Below are positions 8,035 to 15,168 of a DNA stretch of 64,000 nucleotides, one piece after another. Origin of the DNA: JBFLYZ01 sp040756415 (GTDB lineage Bacteria; Bacteroidota; Bacteroidia; JADZBD01); NCBI GenBank assembly GCA_040756415.1, contig JBFLYZ010000005.1, positions 1 through 64,000 of the forward strand, read 5' to 3'. Under the pieces are notes generated by a model. The model worked only from the letters and a program-made list of their open reading frames with translations, did not search any database and was not told the origin of the DNA. The position numbers were made by a program, and so were the translations under genes. The first letter of the stretch is position 1. Each line of letters begins with the position of its first letter.

Positions 8035-8697
8035 ATGAAAAAGACCTTACTTACCCTCTTCGCTGCCGGCATGGTCACCCTGGCCGGAGCCCAATGCACA
8101 TTTCCCGTGCTGGCCGGAAGCATTCAGATCACCAGCAACACCACCATTACTACCGCTGGCGCTTCGTATTGGATATGCAGCGGGCTTACCGTTACGGTAA
8201 ACTACTCAGCGGGCAGCCTGTTTATGCTCGAGAACAACGTTACCCTCAATATTGTGGATACCGATGGGGATGAGATCTACGCCAAAAGCGGGTGCGTCAT
8301 CAACCTGATGAACGGAGATATCGATCTCACCTATCAGCCGAACGTAACGGTGAACAATACGGGAACGGGCAGCGTGTTAACCACGGTCTGTAACCCCATC
8401 GCGTATGATTATTCATCGGTAGGCGGGCCGGGCTCCTGCGTATCCTCAGGCGTAAGCGAACCCGTCCTGGCGGACCTTTCTATATATCCCAGCCCCTTTG
8501 CCTCGCAGTTAATTGTAGCCGGGCTCGAAACGGCAGGCGAAGCACGGCTGTATAACGTTGTGGGCGATGAGGTGGCCTCCTGGAAGCTGGAAAAAGGCGA
8601 AAACAAGCTGCATACCGCACACCTGCCCAGCGGTGCGTACTGGCTGCAGGTGAGAACAGAAACGGGAAGCCTTACGCGCAAGCTGATCAAGGCCTAG
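8035..8697 (+). CDS. T9SS-exported protein with C-terminal sorting domain
   Basis: A 220-residue protein with a signal peptide (MKKTLLTLFAAGMVTLAGA). A repetitive beta-rich middle (ITSNTTITTAGASYWICSG, NVTLNIVDTDGDEIYAKSG) looks like a short beta-helix. The C-terminal 75 residues fit the type A T9SS sorting domain: LSIYPSPFASQLIV, ARLYNVVGDEV, LPSGAYWLQVRTETG, RKLIKA. It should be carried across the outer membrane by the T9SS, to which PorZ in this window also belongs. The cargo function is unknown. Confidence 0.82.
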   Translation: MKKTLLTLFAAGMVTLAGAQCTFPVLAGSIQITSNTTITTAGASYWICSGLTVTVNYSAGSLFMLENNVTLNIVDTDGDEIYAKSGCVINLMNGDIDLTYQPNVTVNNTGTGSVLTTVCNPIAYDYSSVGGPGSCVSSGVSEPVLADLSIYPSPFASQLIVAGLETAGEARLYNVVGDEVASWKLEKGENKLHTAHLPSGAYWLQVRTETGSLTRKLIKA

Positions 8698-8743
8698 AAA
8701 ATAAAACCTCCGCGCGCCTCTTTCACGGCTGGCCGGTTTAAAG

Positions 8744-8751
8744 TATCTTTG
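8744..8751 (+). promoter_or_regulatory. -7 element directly before membrane gene
   Basis: TATCTTTG ends 5 nt before the ATG at 8757, so the mRNA is likely near-leaderless. Confidence 0.55.
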
Positions 8752-8756
8752 CGGCC

Positions 8757-9182
8757 ATGAGGCACAATGAGGTGATCTTATTCTTTTCTACCATTTTCGG
8801 CCTGCTGGCCGTACTGGTAGGCGCAGTGGGCCTCTATGCTGACTTTGGCGGCTGGACCCTTTACGATACGGAAAGCGCGGCTGCGATAAAAGCATGGATG
8901 GGCCAGGCCGGCCTTATTCTTGGCGAGCTGCTCATCGGCCTTGTATTCGCCATCTCAACCATACTGGCCCTGGTGGTGGCCCGCCAAACAGCAACCCTCA
9001 AGGGCACCATGATGACCCTGGGCTTCGCGCGCCTCGCCCTCTCCGCCCTGCTCTTCGCCAGCTTTTACGGGAAGGGCTGGTATTTCATACTCGACCCCAA
9101 CGGCAACAGCCTCTACGCTTACCTGGTGCTGCTCTTCGGGGCGTTGCAGGGCTTCAGCCTTTTCCTGGGAAGAAAAGAATAA
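8757..9182 (+). CDS. four-helix integral membrane protein, unknown
   Basis: A 141-residue protein with four hydrophobic segments at about residues 7-28, 47-75, 83-103 and 115-136, with an extracytoplasmic-looking loop (FGGWTLYDTESAAAIKAWMG) after the first. I do not recognise a family. The codon use and GC content match the neighbours and the promoter is close to consensus, so it looks like a genuine expressed gene. Confidence 0.7.
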   Translation: MRHNEVILFFSTIFGLLAVLVGAVGLYADFGGWTLYDTESAAAIKAWMGQAGLILGELLIGLVFAISTILALVVARQTATLKGTMMTLGFARLALSALLFASFYGKGWYFILDPNGNSLYAYLVLLFGALQGFSLFLGRKE

Positions 9183-9479
9183 ATACTTCTTCAGCAGACC
9201 GCGCTAAACCATTTGCCCCCGAGGGCAATCTCCAGGGGTTTATTTCCTGAGGATAGACGCCTATGCGGTAAAGATCGCCAGGAACCAGAGGAGCGGCTCA
9301 GGTTGAAACCTTTGCGTTCTTTGCTTTCGTCTTAGCGCTCTTTGCGGTTCATATTTTTAAAAGCCAAGCTCAAAGAAAAAATAGGCGAAGAGCGCAAGAA
9401 AAGCGGGGATATAGTGTTTCAAAAGGGGGCTGATACTGGAATCAGCACGGCCTTTTGCCTTCCCTTATTTTCCGCTTCT
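9183..9479. other. intergenic region with degenerate CTTTGCG repeats
   Basis: No gene is supported. An 88-codon plus-strand ORF over this area (9342-9608) runs into the opposite-strand barrel gene and lacks coding character. The repeat at 9311-9350 is the only structure seen. Confidence 0.5.
9311..9350. repeat. degenerate CTTTGCG(T/G)TC minisatellite
   Basis: About four decayed copies of a 10-12 nt unit (TTTGCGTTC, TTTGCTTTCG, TTAGCGCTC, TTTGCGGTTC) occur in tandem. About 20 nt later, partly complementary AAAG...GCGAAGAGCGCAAG sequence follows. Similar AACGCAAAG-type repeats are scattered between genes in many bacteria. Confidence 0.5.
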
Positions 9480-10049
9480 TCAGAACTCCAGCAAAAATCC
9501 CTTGAAGCCCATTTGTATCACCAGGTAATTCCGCGAAACGGTTTGCGTGTTTCCTGTGGAAACGGTGAGCAGGTCGCTGCCGGGTATGATGTGGTAGATA
9601 GCCGATAGCCTGAAGTTCTTGAAGGTAACGCCCGCCTCGGGAGCGAATCCATAATACACGCCTGCCGTAATGGAAGCATCGCCCGAGCTGGAGGAGCCTA
9701 TGTTGGCCTGCGCGTATCGTCCGCCCATGAGCCCGAAGAAAAGGCGGTTATCGGCCTCGGTGAGGTAATATTCCGCTTTCAGCAGGGCGGCCGTGCGTGA
9801 CGACATACCTATGTTTACGTTCGAGCCGCTGATAGAACCCCCGAACAGCACATCGCCCTCCAGGCGGGCACCGATCGCAAATTGTTTGTTGAAGAAGAAC
9901 TTGGGCTCAGCCGATGCCGATATGCCGTACGATTTTAATGCGCCCAGGGTCATGGCGGCCCCCAGGCCTACATCGGTCTTAAGGGCGCGGTACTGCGCGC
10001 TGGCGCTGAACGAAAGCGCGAGCGCGATAAGGAGGAACTTCTGTTTCAT
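9480..10049 (-). CDS. outer-membrane beta-barrel protein
   Basis: A 189-residue protein with a signal peptide (MKQKFLLIALALSFSASA) and about eight amphipathic strands (for example IGARLEGDVLFGGSISG, AALLKAEYYLTEADNRLFFGLMGG, FRLSAIYHIIPG), ending in an aromatic residue. This suggests a small eight-stranded barrel like the OmpW or PagP size class. ATG 10049 is chosen over 10091 for the signal peptide. Function unknown. Confidence 0.75.
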   Translation of the reverse strand: MKQKFLLIALALSFSASAQYRALKTDVGLGAAMTLGALKSYGISASAEPKFFFNKQFAIGARLEGDVLFGGSISGSNVNIGMSSRTAALLKAEYYLTEADNRLFFGLMGGRYAQANIGSSSSGDASITAGVYYGFAPEAGVTFKNFRLSAIYHIIPGSDLLTVSTGNTQTVSRNYLVIQMGFKGFLLEF

Positions 10050-10130
10050 GATGTAAGGGTTTTTGCCCCGGCATTTCATAAATGATGCCAAAATACTCGT
10101 CCCTCCGAAGCTCCGCAGAAGCGAGGAGGA

Positions 10131-10196
10131 CTCACCCCCTATTTCCCTATCCTTATACCCCTATGCCTTATACCCTATACCCTATTTCCTCACCCC
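10131..10196. repeat. pyrimidine-rich CCCTATA tract
   Basis: A strand-asymmetric low-complexity tract built from CCTATTTCC, TTATACCC and CCCTATA words, with CTCACCCC at both ends. It marks the boundary between the GC-richer neighbourhood and the AT-rich gene that follows. Confidence 0.55.
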
Positions 10197-10236
10197 GTAG
10201 CTTTTTGGTAACTTCGTGACCCTTTTGGAAAAACGC

Positions 10237-11250
10237 ATGAAGGAAAAAAACACTAAATCGAATATCGAAGGTGTAACCGCATTTATTTTAGCGGCACTTA
10301 CGATCATAACAATGGCGCTCCAAATTATCATTTCGTCATATAGGTTATTAAGTCCTTTGGAAACCTCTCTTTTTAGCGTTTTGCAGTTTTTGTTTTCTCT
10401 TGGATTTGCCTGGGTATTGGCGCGCATCTCTTTTCGTTCAGAATTCACAAAAAGCCAAAAGCAATTTGCCATAGCCGCTTATAGAAGAATTAAAGAGATT
10501 GACATAGCTGTCGAAAGAGTAATTGTTAGAGCAAATTCGGAAATGAAGACGACAGATAGCACTACGATGAGAGAATTGGATTTAATTCAAGAAATAGCCA
10601 AGGGAATAAGACAAAGCATCAAATCTTCGGTTGCTGATTGGTCGGATATTATTGGCGAGGAGATTACAACAGTAGAAAAGATTGAATCTTTGAATTATCA
10701 AGAAGAGATTATTACTTCTAAAATAGAAGAAATAAGAGGACACAATTCAGAACAAAATAAAAAAATCATTGAAAGTCTAGAGCTTCATCAAAAAGAAGTG
10801 AAAAAACTTATACAGTCTTTGCCCGTCTCTCTTCAACTAGCTACGAAAAAACCCAAAAATAAAATATCATCATTTGAGCGCGCAACTGAAGCATTTGAAG
10901 AAGAGAAGAAAAAAATCGGATATATTTCTATAGAAGGATTTTGGGATCCAACATTTGAACACGACATATATGATTTCAAAGTTGGCGATGTATTAACAGT
11001 AATGCAGGGAGATGTTGACAAAAGGATAGGGGCTATGGTTGCATATGATAAGGATGGTAAATCGGTCGGAGTTATGATTAATGGAGCATTTGCTAGGGGG
11101 CTTTCTTTGTCATATATTGAATTTTTTGACGCCTTGGTATTATATCTTGGGAAAAGCAAATTCCAGGTAGAAATACAGAGTATCGTAATAGAAAACCAAA
11201 AGAGAAAATTTGAAGATGAGAGGCATTATTTTTCTGTAAAAATATTATAA
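10237..11250 (+). CDS. AT-rich orphan membrane/coiled-coil protein
   Basis: A 337-residue protein I do not recognise. Two transmembrane helices (about residues 10-35 and 44-66) are followed by a long, mostly helical charged region (about 75-225, for example IEEIRGHNSEQNKKIIESLE). A compact C-terminal domain (about 226-337) has an alternating pattern, including FKVGDVLTVMQGDVDKRIGA. Base composition and codon choice (many AAA, ATA, GAA) differ sharply from mnmG and the other neighbours, which suggests recent acquisition. ATG 10237 is preferred to the in-frame GTG at 10216. A membrane-anchored sensor or defence accessory is possible but unproven. Confidence 0.7.
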   Translation: MKEKNTKSNIEGVTAFILAALTIITMALQIIISSYRLLSPLETSLFSVLQFLFSLGFAWVLARISFRSEFTKSQKQFAIAAYRRIKEIDIAVERVIVRANSEMKTTDSTTMRELDLIQEIAKGIRQSIKSSVADWSDIIGEEITTVEKIESLNYQEEIITSKIEEIRGHNSEQNKKIIESLELHQKEVKKLIQSLPVSLQLATKKPKNKISSFERATEAFEEEKKKIGYISIEGFWDPTFEHDIYDFKVGDVLTVMQGDVDKRIGAMVAYDKDGKSVGVMINGAFARGLSLSYIEFFDALVLYLGKSKFQVEIQSIVIENQKRKFEDERHYFSVKIL

Positions 11251-11301
11251 AGACATGATGCCTTCTGCGTACTCTGTAAAAACTAAGCAAGGGAGATATT
11301 A

Positions 11302-13272
11302 ATGCAGAATAAATATGATATTATAGTTGTAGGCGCAGGCCACGCAGGCTGCGAAGCCGCGGCTGCCGCAGCCAATATGGGAAGCAAGGTCCTTCTGATC
11401 ACCATGGATATGACCAAGATCGCCCAGATGAGCTGCAACCCGGCCATGGGGGGCATAGCCAAGGGGCAGATCGTGCGCGAGATCGATGCGCTGGGAGGAT
11501 ATTCGGGCATTGTTTCCGACAAAACCGCCATACAGTTCCGCATGCTCAACCGCAGCAAGGGCCCGGCCATGTGGAGTCCGCGCACGCAGAACGACCGAGC
11601 TTTGTTTTCGCAGGAATGGCGCGAGCTGCTGGAGAAAACCCCAAATGTTGACTTCTGGCAGGATATGGTGAGAGAACTGATAATAGCTCCCTCCCCCGGT
11701 GGTGGAGGGAAACAGGGAGGGGGCCATGTCACCGGAGTAATCACCGGCATGGGCATACGCTTCGATGCCAAAGCCGTCATCCTCACCAACGGCACTTTCC
11801 TGAACGGCATCATTCACATTGGCGAAAAACAATTCGGTGGCGGCCGCATTGGCGAAAAATCCGCCCACGGCATCACCGAGCAACTCGTATCGCTGGGCTT
11901 CGAAGCCGGGCGCATGAAAACCGGCACTCCTCCCCGCCTGGACGGGCGCAGCCTGGATTATTCCAAAATGGAATTGCAGCCGGGCGATGAAGAGGTGCAG
12001 ACATTTTCTTTTCTCCCCAACAGTTCCCCCTTTACAAAGGGGGGTGTGCCGGATGGTGCACAGGCAGGGGGATTTCTCCCCTCTCCTGTAGGAGAGGGGC
12101 AGGAGGTGAGGCAACAGCTCCCCTGCCACATCGCTTACACGAACGCGGCAGTACACGATATCCTTAAAACAGGGTTCGAGCAATCGCCCATGTTCACCGG
12201 GCGCATCAAGGGCCTGGGGCCGCGCTATTGTCCCAGCATAGAAGATAAGATCACCCGCTTTGCCGAGCGCGACCGCCACCAGCTTTTCGTAGAGCCGGAA
12301 GGGTGGAATACCGTAGAGATCTACCTGAACGGGTTTTCTACTTCGCTTCCAGAGGATGTGCAGTACAAAGCGCTCACCAAAATTCCCGGTTTTGAGAATG
12401 CGAAAATGTTCCGCCCGGGCTACGCCATCGAGTACGATTATTTTCCGCCTCACCAGCTCCATCATACCCTGGAGACAAAACGGATTTCCGGTCTGTATTT
12501 CGCGGGACAGATCAACGGCACCACGGGTTACGAGGAGGCCGCCTGCCAGGGCATCATGGCCGGCATCAACGCCCACCTGAAAATAAACGAACGCGAACCC
12601 TTTATCTTGCAGCGCTCGGAGGCCTACATAGGCGTGCTGATCGATGACCTGGTGACCAAGGGCACCGATGAGCCCTACCGCATGTTCACCTCGCGCGCGG
12701 AATACCGCATACTGCTGCGCCAGGATAATGCCGATATACGCCTTACCCCGCGCTCGTACGAGCTGGGGCTGGCCGGCAAAGAGCGCTACGAGCGCGTGCA
12801 GCAGAAAATAAAAGGCGCTGAGGAGATCAAAAAATACTTCAAGGAAACTTCCATAGAGCCCGCGGAAATAAACCCCGCGCTGGAAAAACTGGGCTCCTCC
12901 CCTGTTTCGCAAAAGGTAAAGATGTTCGGGGTGCTTTCGCGCCCGGGCGTTTCCATGCAGCATTTTGTGGAAAGCAACCCGCGCTTTGCCCAGTACATCG
13001 CGCAGTTCGATAAGGAGACAGCCGAGCAGGCCGAGATACTGATGAAGTACGAAGCCTATATAGACAAAGAACAGGAGATAGCCGAAAAGATACTGAAGCT
13101 GGAAGACATACGCCTGCACGATGATTTTGACTACAAGCGCCTCACTTCCCTCTCGGCCGAGGCCCGCGAAAAGCTTTCCAGGATAAGGCCCCGTACCCTG
13201 GGCCAGGCCTCACGCATATCGGGCGTCAACCCATCGGATATTTCCATACTGATGGTGTATATGGGCAGATGA
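11302..13272 (+). CDS. mnmG: tRNA U34 carboxymethylaminomethyl-modification enzyme MnmG
   Basis: A 656-residue FAD protein (GidA). With MnmE it installs the cmnm5 group on U34 of tRNAs reading split codon boxes. The N-terminal dinucleotide fold (VVGAGHAGCEAAAAA, residues 9-23), NPAMGGIAKG (about 49-58), KTGTPPRL, GPRYCPSIEDK and GQINGTTGYEEAA are all typical, and so is the C-terminal helical domain. The chain is about 30 residues longer than usual. The excess lies in two Gly/Pro-rich stretches at residues about 129-141 and 242-271, which correspond to palindromic DNA insertions. A GGGAG Shine-Dalgarno-like sequence precedes ATG 11302. Confidence 0.97.
   Translation: MQNKYDIIVVGAGHAGCEAAAAAANMGSKVLLITMDMTKIAQMSCNPAMGGIAKGQIVREIDALGGYSGIVSDKTAIQFRMLNRSKGPAMWSPRTQNDRALFSQEWRELLEKTPNVDFWQDMVRELIIAPSPGGGGKQGGGHVTGVITGMGIRFDAKAVILTNGTFLNGIIHIGEKQFGGGRIGEKSAHGITEQLVSLGFEAGRMKTGTPPRLDGRSLDYSKMELQPGDEEVQTFSFLPNSSPFTKGGVPDGAQAGGFLPSPVGEGQEVRQQLPCHIAYTNAAVHDILKTGFEQSPMFTGRIKGLGPRYCPSIEDKITRFAERDRHQLFVEPEGWNTVEIYLNGFSTSLPEDVQYKALTKIPGFENAKMFRPGYAIEYDYFPPHQLHHTLETKRISGLYFAGQINGTTGYEEAACQGIMAGINAHLKINEREPFILQRSEAYIGVLIDDLVTKGTDEPYRMFTSRAEYRILLRQDNADIRLTPRSYELGLAGKERYERVQQKIKGAEEIKKYFKETSIEPAEINPALEKLGSSPVSQKVKMFGVLSRPGVSMQHFVESNPRFAQYIAQFDKETAEQAEILMKYEAYIDKEQEIAEKILKLEDIRLHDDFDYKRLTSLSAEAREKLSRIRPRTLGQASRISGVNPSDISILMVYMGR
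11687..11723. repeat. in-frame palindromic insertion 1 within mnmG
   Basis: A CTCCCTCCCCC arm is followed by GGAGGGA (11704-11710 pairs with TCCCTCC 11688-11694) and then GGGAGGGGG (11715-11723). It encodes APSPGGGGKQGGGH, about a dozen residues absent from other MnmG proteins as I recall them, between two conserved strands. This resembles intergenic palindromic repeats of the phylum. Confidence 0.65.
12024..12113. repeat. in-frame palindromic insertion 2 within mnmG
   Basis: Two perfect hairpins lie about 35 bp apart: CCCCCTTT-AC-AAAGGGGG (12026-12043) and CCCCTCTCCT-GT-AGGAGAGGGG (12078-12099). Together with flanking bases they encode about 26 extra residues (SPFTKGGVPDG, then LPSPVGEGQ) between FSFLPNS and the conserved LPCHIAYTN. 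The reading frame is kept. Confidence 0.7.
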
Positions 13273-13290
13273 CAAATACCGTGGCGAAAG

Positions 13291-13313
13291 TTCTCCGTTG
13301 ATCTGCCGGAGAA
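13291..13313. terminator. hairpin between convergent genes
   Basis: TTCTCCG (13291-13297) pairs with CGGAGAA (13307-13313). Poly-T is weak on both sides, so it may act in both directions with low efficiency. Confidence 0.4.
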
Positions 13314-13346
13314 GAGAAAGTCTTCAAATAAGGCTATCCGCGCTTC

Positions 13347-14582
13347 TTATTTACCGTATAGGTATTCGTACACGTAAACAACATTGTTCTGCGGCTGTTC
13401 CTGGTAGATGATCAGCCCGTATTCATCGTACTTCTCGCGCAGCAGTAACCCGGTTTTGTTCACCGGGTCTTTAAACACCTCTTTGGTGTAAGGCTTTACT
13501 TTTTTGAGCTCAGGCTTCGCATACGTGGCGGTATCCTTCAGGTATTTCAGCGCATAGAGCTGTGCAATGCTGAGCGGGGTTTTGGGCGGAGGTGGCGGGG
13601 CCACGGCCTGGTCGATGGGGCTGCCGTCCACATTGAACAGGGGATCCGGAAGGTCGGGTACGGGATCGGCCACGGGGTAGTACTCGGTGTACTGGTTCAC
13701 CAGGTTGCCGTTCTCATAAAGATAAGTGGTCTCCCCGTCACCATGAAATTCGGTCTTGCGGCTCAGCAGGCCTTTCTGGTATTCCTCGCGCACCGAGCTA
13801 ACAGCCTCTCCGTTTCCGTTAAAAGTGTTCGCGATACGATGAACCATCCTTCCCTCCCGGTCCTTCACGATCTCTTCCTGAACCTTGCCGAAAGAATATT
13901 TCCGGGTATAGTGCAGCGACTCTTCGAACTTGCCCGCTTTATAAGTGGTTTGCTTCAGTATTTCTCCCGAGCTGTCGCGCTCCACGATCTTCTTTTCCTT
14001 CTCGGTCCACTTGCCCCCTTCTTTCACCGCGCTGACGATGGTTTCGGTTTTGCCGCTGATCGTCATCTCGCGCTTTTCGAGGGTGTCGTTTTGGGCGTCA
14101 AGGCGGTAGAAGTTCTGGAACACCGTGGAGTTCTTGTCATTGTACACCGGCAGGGTAATGCTTTTGGTGATCACCCCGCTGCTGTTCATGGTATACACCC
14201 GCACGCCCAGGCGCTGCGCCCCGAAGTCGTAATAATACTCATCCCGGCTCGACATCACCTCGTTCGAGTCCTTGTCGTAAAAGCCGTACTCAGAACAAAC
14301 ATAGCTGCCATCGCGGTTGCGGCCGTACTTGTTGTAGTAGTATTTTTTCGAATACCCGCTGTTATCGCGGTAAACGTATTTGACGCATTGGCCGTTCGGG
14401 CCGAAGTCGTACGACCAGCGCAGGCTCTTCTTTCCGCCAGGCAGCAGCTCATAAACATTCTGCCGTACTATGCCCAGGCCCAGGACCTGCTCCAGGGTAT
14501 TGGGATAGATGGAGCAGTTCTGCGCAGGCCAAGCCGCGGCAGCCAAAGCAAGCAGGAAAAGAAGGGTAACGCGTTTTATCAT
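13347..14582 (-). CDS. secreted YD/MORN-like repeat protein
   Basis: A 411-residue exported protein (signal peptide MIKRVTLLFLLALAAAAWPA) with many short degenerate repeats of the type Y-x-Y-D/N-x-x-G, such as YYYDFGAQRLGVRVY, YKAGKFEESLHYTRKY and EGRMVHRIANTFNGNGE. It also has a proline-rich linker VAPPPPPKTP near residue 325. The pattern resembles RHS/YD or YwqK-type repeats, but without a toxin or core domain. A shorter protein of the same style is at 25979-26872. ATG 14582 is used. Function unknown. Confidence 0.7.
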   Translation of the reverse strand: MIKRVTLLFLLALAAAAWPAQNCSIYPNTLEQVLGLGIVRQNVYELLPGGKKSLRWSYDFGPNGQCVKYVYRDNSGYSKKYYYNKYGRNRDGSYVCSEYGFYDKDSNEVMSSRDEYYYDFGAQRLGVRVYTMNSSGVITKSITLPVYNDKNSTVFQNFYRLDAQNDTLEKREMTISGKTETIVSAVKEGGKWTEKEKKIVERDSSGEILKQTTYKAGKFEESLHYTRKYSFGKVQEEIVKDREGRMVHRIANTFNGNGEAVSSVREEYQKGLLSRKTEFHGDGETTYLYENGNLVNQYTEYYPVADPVPDLPDPLFNVDGSPIDQAVAPPPPPKTPLSIAQLYALKYLKDTATYAKPELKKVKPYTKEVFKDPVNKTGLLLREKYDEYGLIIYQEQPQNNVVYVYEYLYGK

Positions 14583-14638
14583 CGCCACGGGATCATCAAA
14601 GCCTGTTCCAAACTTTTCTTTTTCTGCGAAGGCGAACC

Positions 14639-15085
14639 CTACTTATCGTCCACCACGTAAGTGCCCGAAATGCTGTCGTGCCAGCCCCGCTCGCCAAAAA
14701 GAAAGGAGAACGCATCAAAAGGTATGGCGCGGCAAAGGGTCCGGCCGATTATCTTGCCGGTGCCCGGCTTGGTGCCGTCTTCCGCCACTACCCTGGTTCG
14801 GGTGATCGCCTTTCCCAGGGTTTTGCCGGAAATGGATTCACATAAAACATAGTAGGCGAGCACTGCGCCCACCATGATCAGGTTGAGCGTAAGCTCGTCA
14901 TCCACCAGGTGAACATTGCCCGAAAGGGCCAGGAAGGCCCCAAGCGCAAAGGCAATGATGTAGAACATGATCGAATCGATGAGGTGATTGGCAAAGCGTT
15001 TTCCCTTTGAAGCCATTCGCTCGCGGGGATCAAAACTTCCCAGGTCCCTGCCCGGAAGATCGATGGGTGTTTCCGTGTTGTGCAT
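14639..15085 (-). CDS. RDD family membrane protein
   Basis: A 148-residue protein with the N-terminal KGKRFANHLIDSI helix, two hydrophobic segments and the closing GWHDSISGTYVV that define the RDD family (Arg, Asp, Asp positions in the helices). Such proteins are small membrane proteins; some relate to Na+/H+ antiport, but most have no known substrate. It lies 56 bp upstream of the YD-like gene on the same strand and divergent from the ABC exporter. Confidence 0.85.
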   Translation of the reverse strand: MHNTETPIDLPGRDLGSFDPRERMASKGKRFANHLIDSIMFYIIAFALGAFLALSGNVHLVDDELTLNLIMVGAVLAYYVLCESISGKTLGKAITRTRVVAEDGTKPGTGKIIGRTLCRAIPFDAFSFLFGERGWHDSISGTYVVDDK

Positions 15086-15143
15086 AGAAGCGAGATTTTG
15101 TGTGCAGGATAAAGATAGAAAAATCCCGGTAAGCGATATTTCC

Positions 15144-15151
15144 TAATTTTG
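15144..15151 (+). promoter_or_regulatory. -7 element of ABC exporter
   Basis: TAATTTTG lies 17 nt before ATG 15169. Confidence 0.5.
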
Positions 15152-15168
15152 CCCTCCTTTCCGCCACG

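Noticed and set aside
9342..9608. 88-codon plus-strand ORF
   Set aside because: It overlaps the repeat region and the barrel gene on the other strand, with no recognisable features.
11299..13119. 606-codon ORF opposite mnmG
   Set aside because: It is a long shadow of mnmG in high-GC sequence; the plus-strand frame carries all family motifs.
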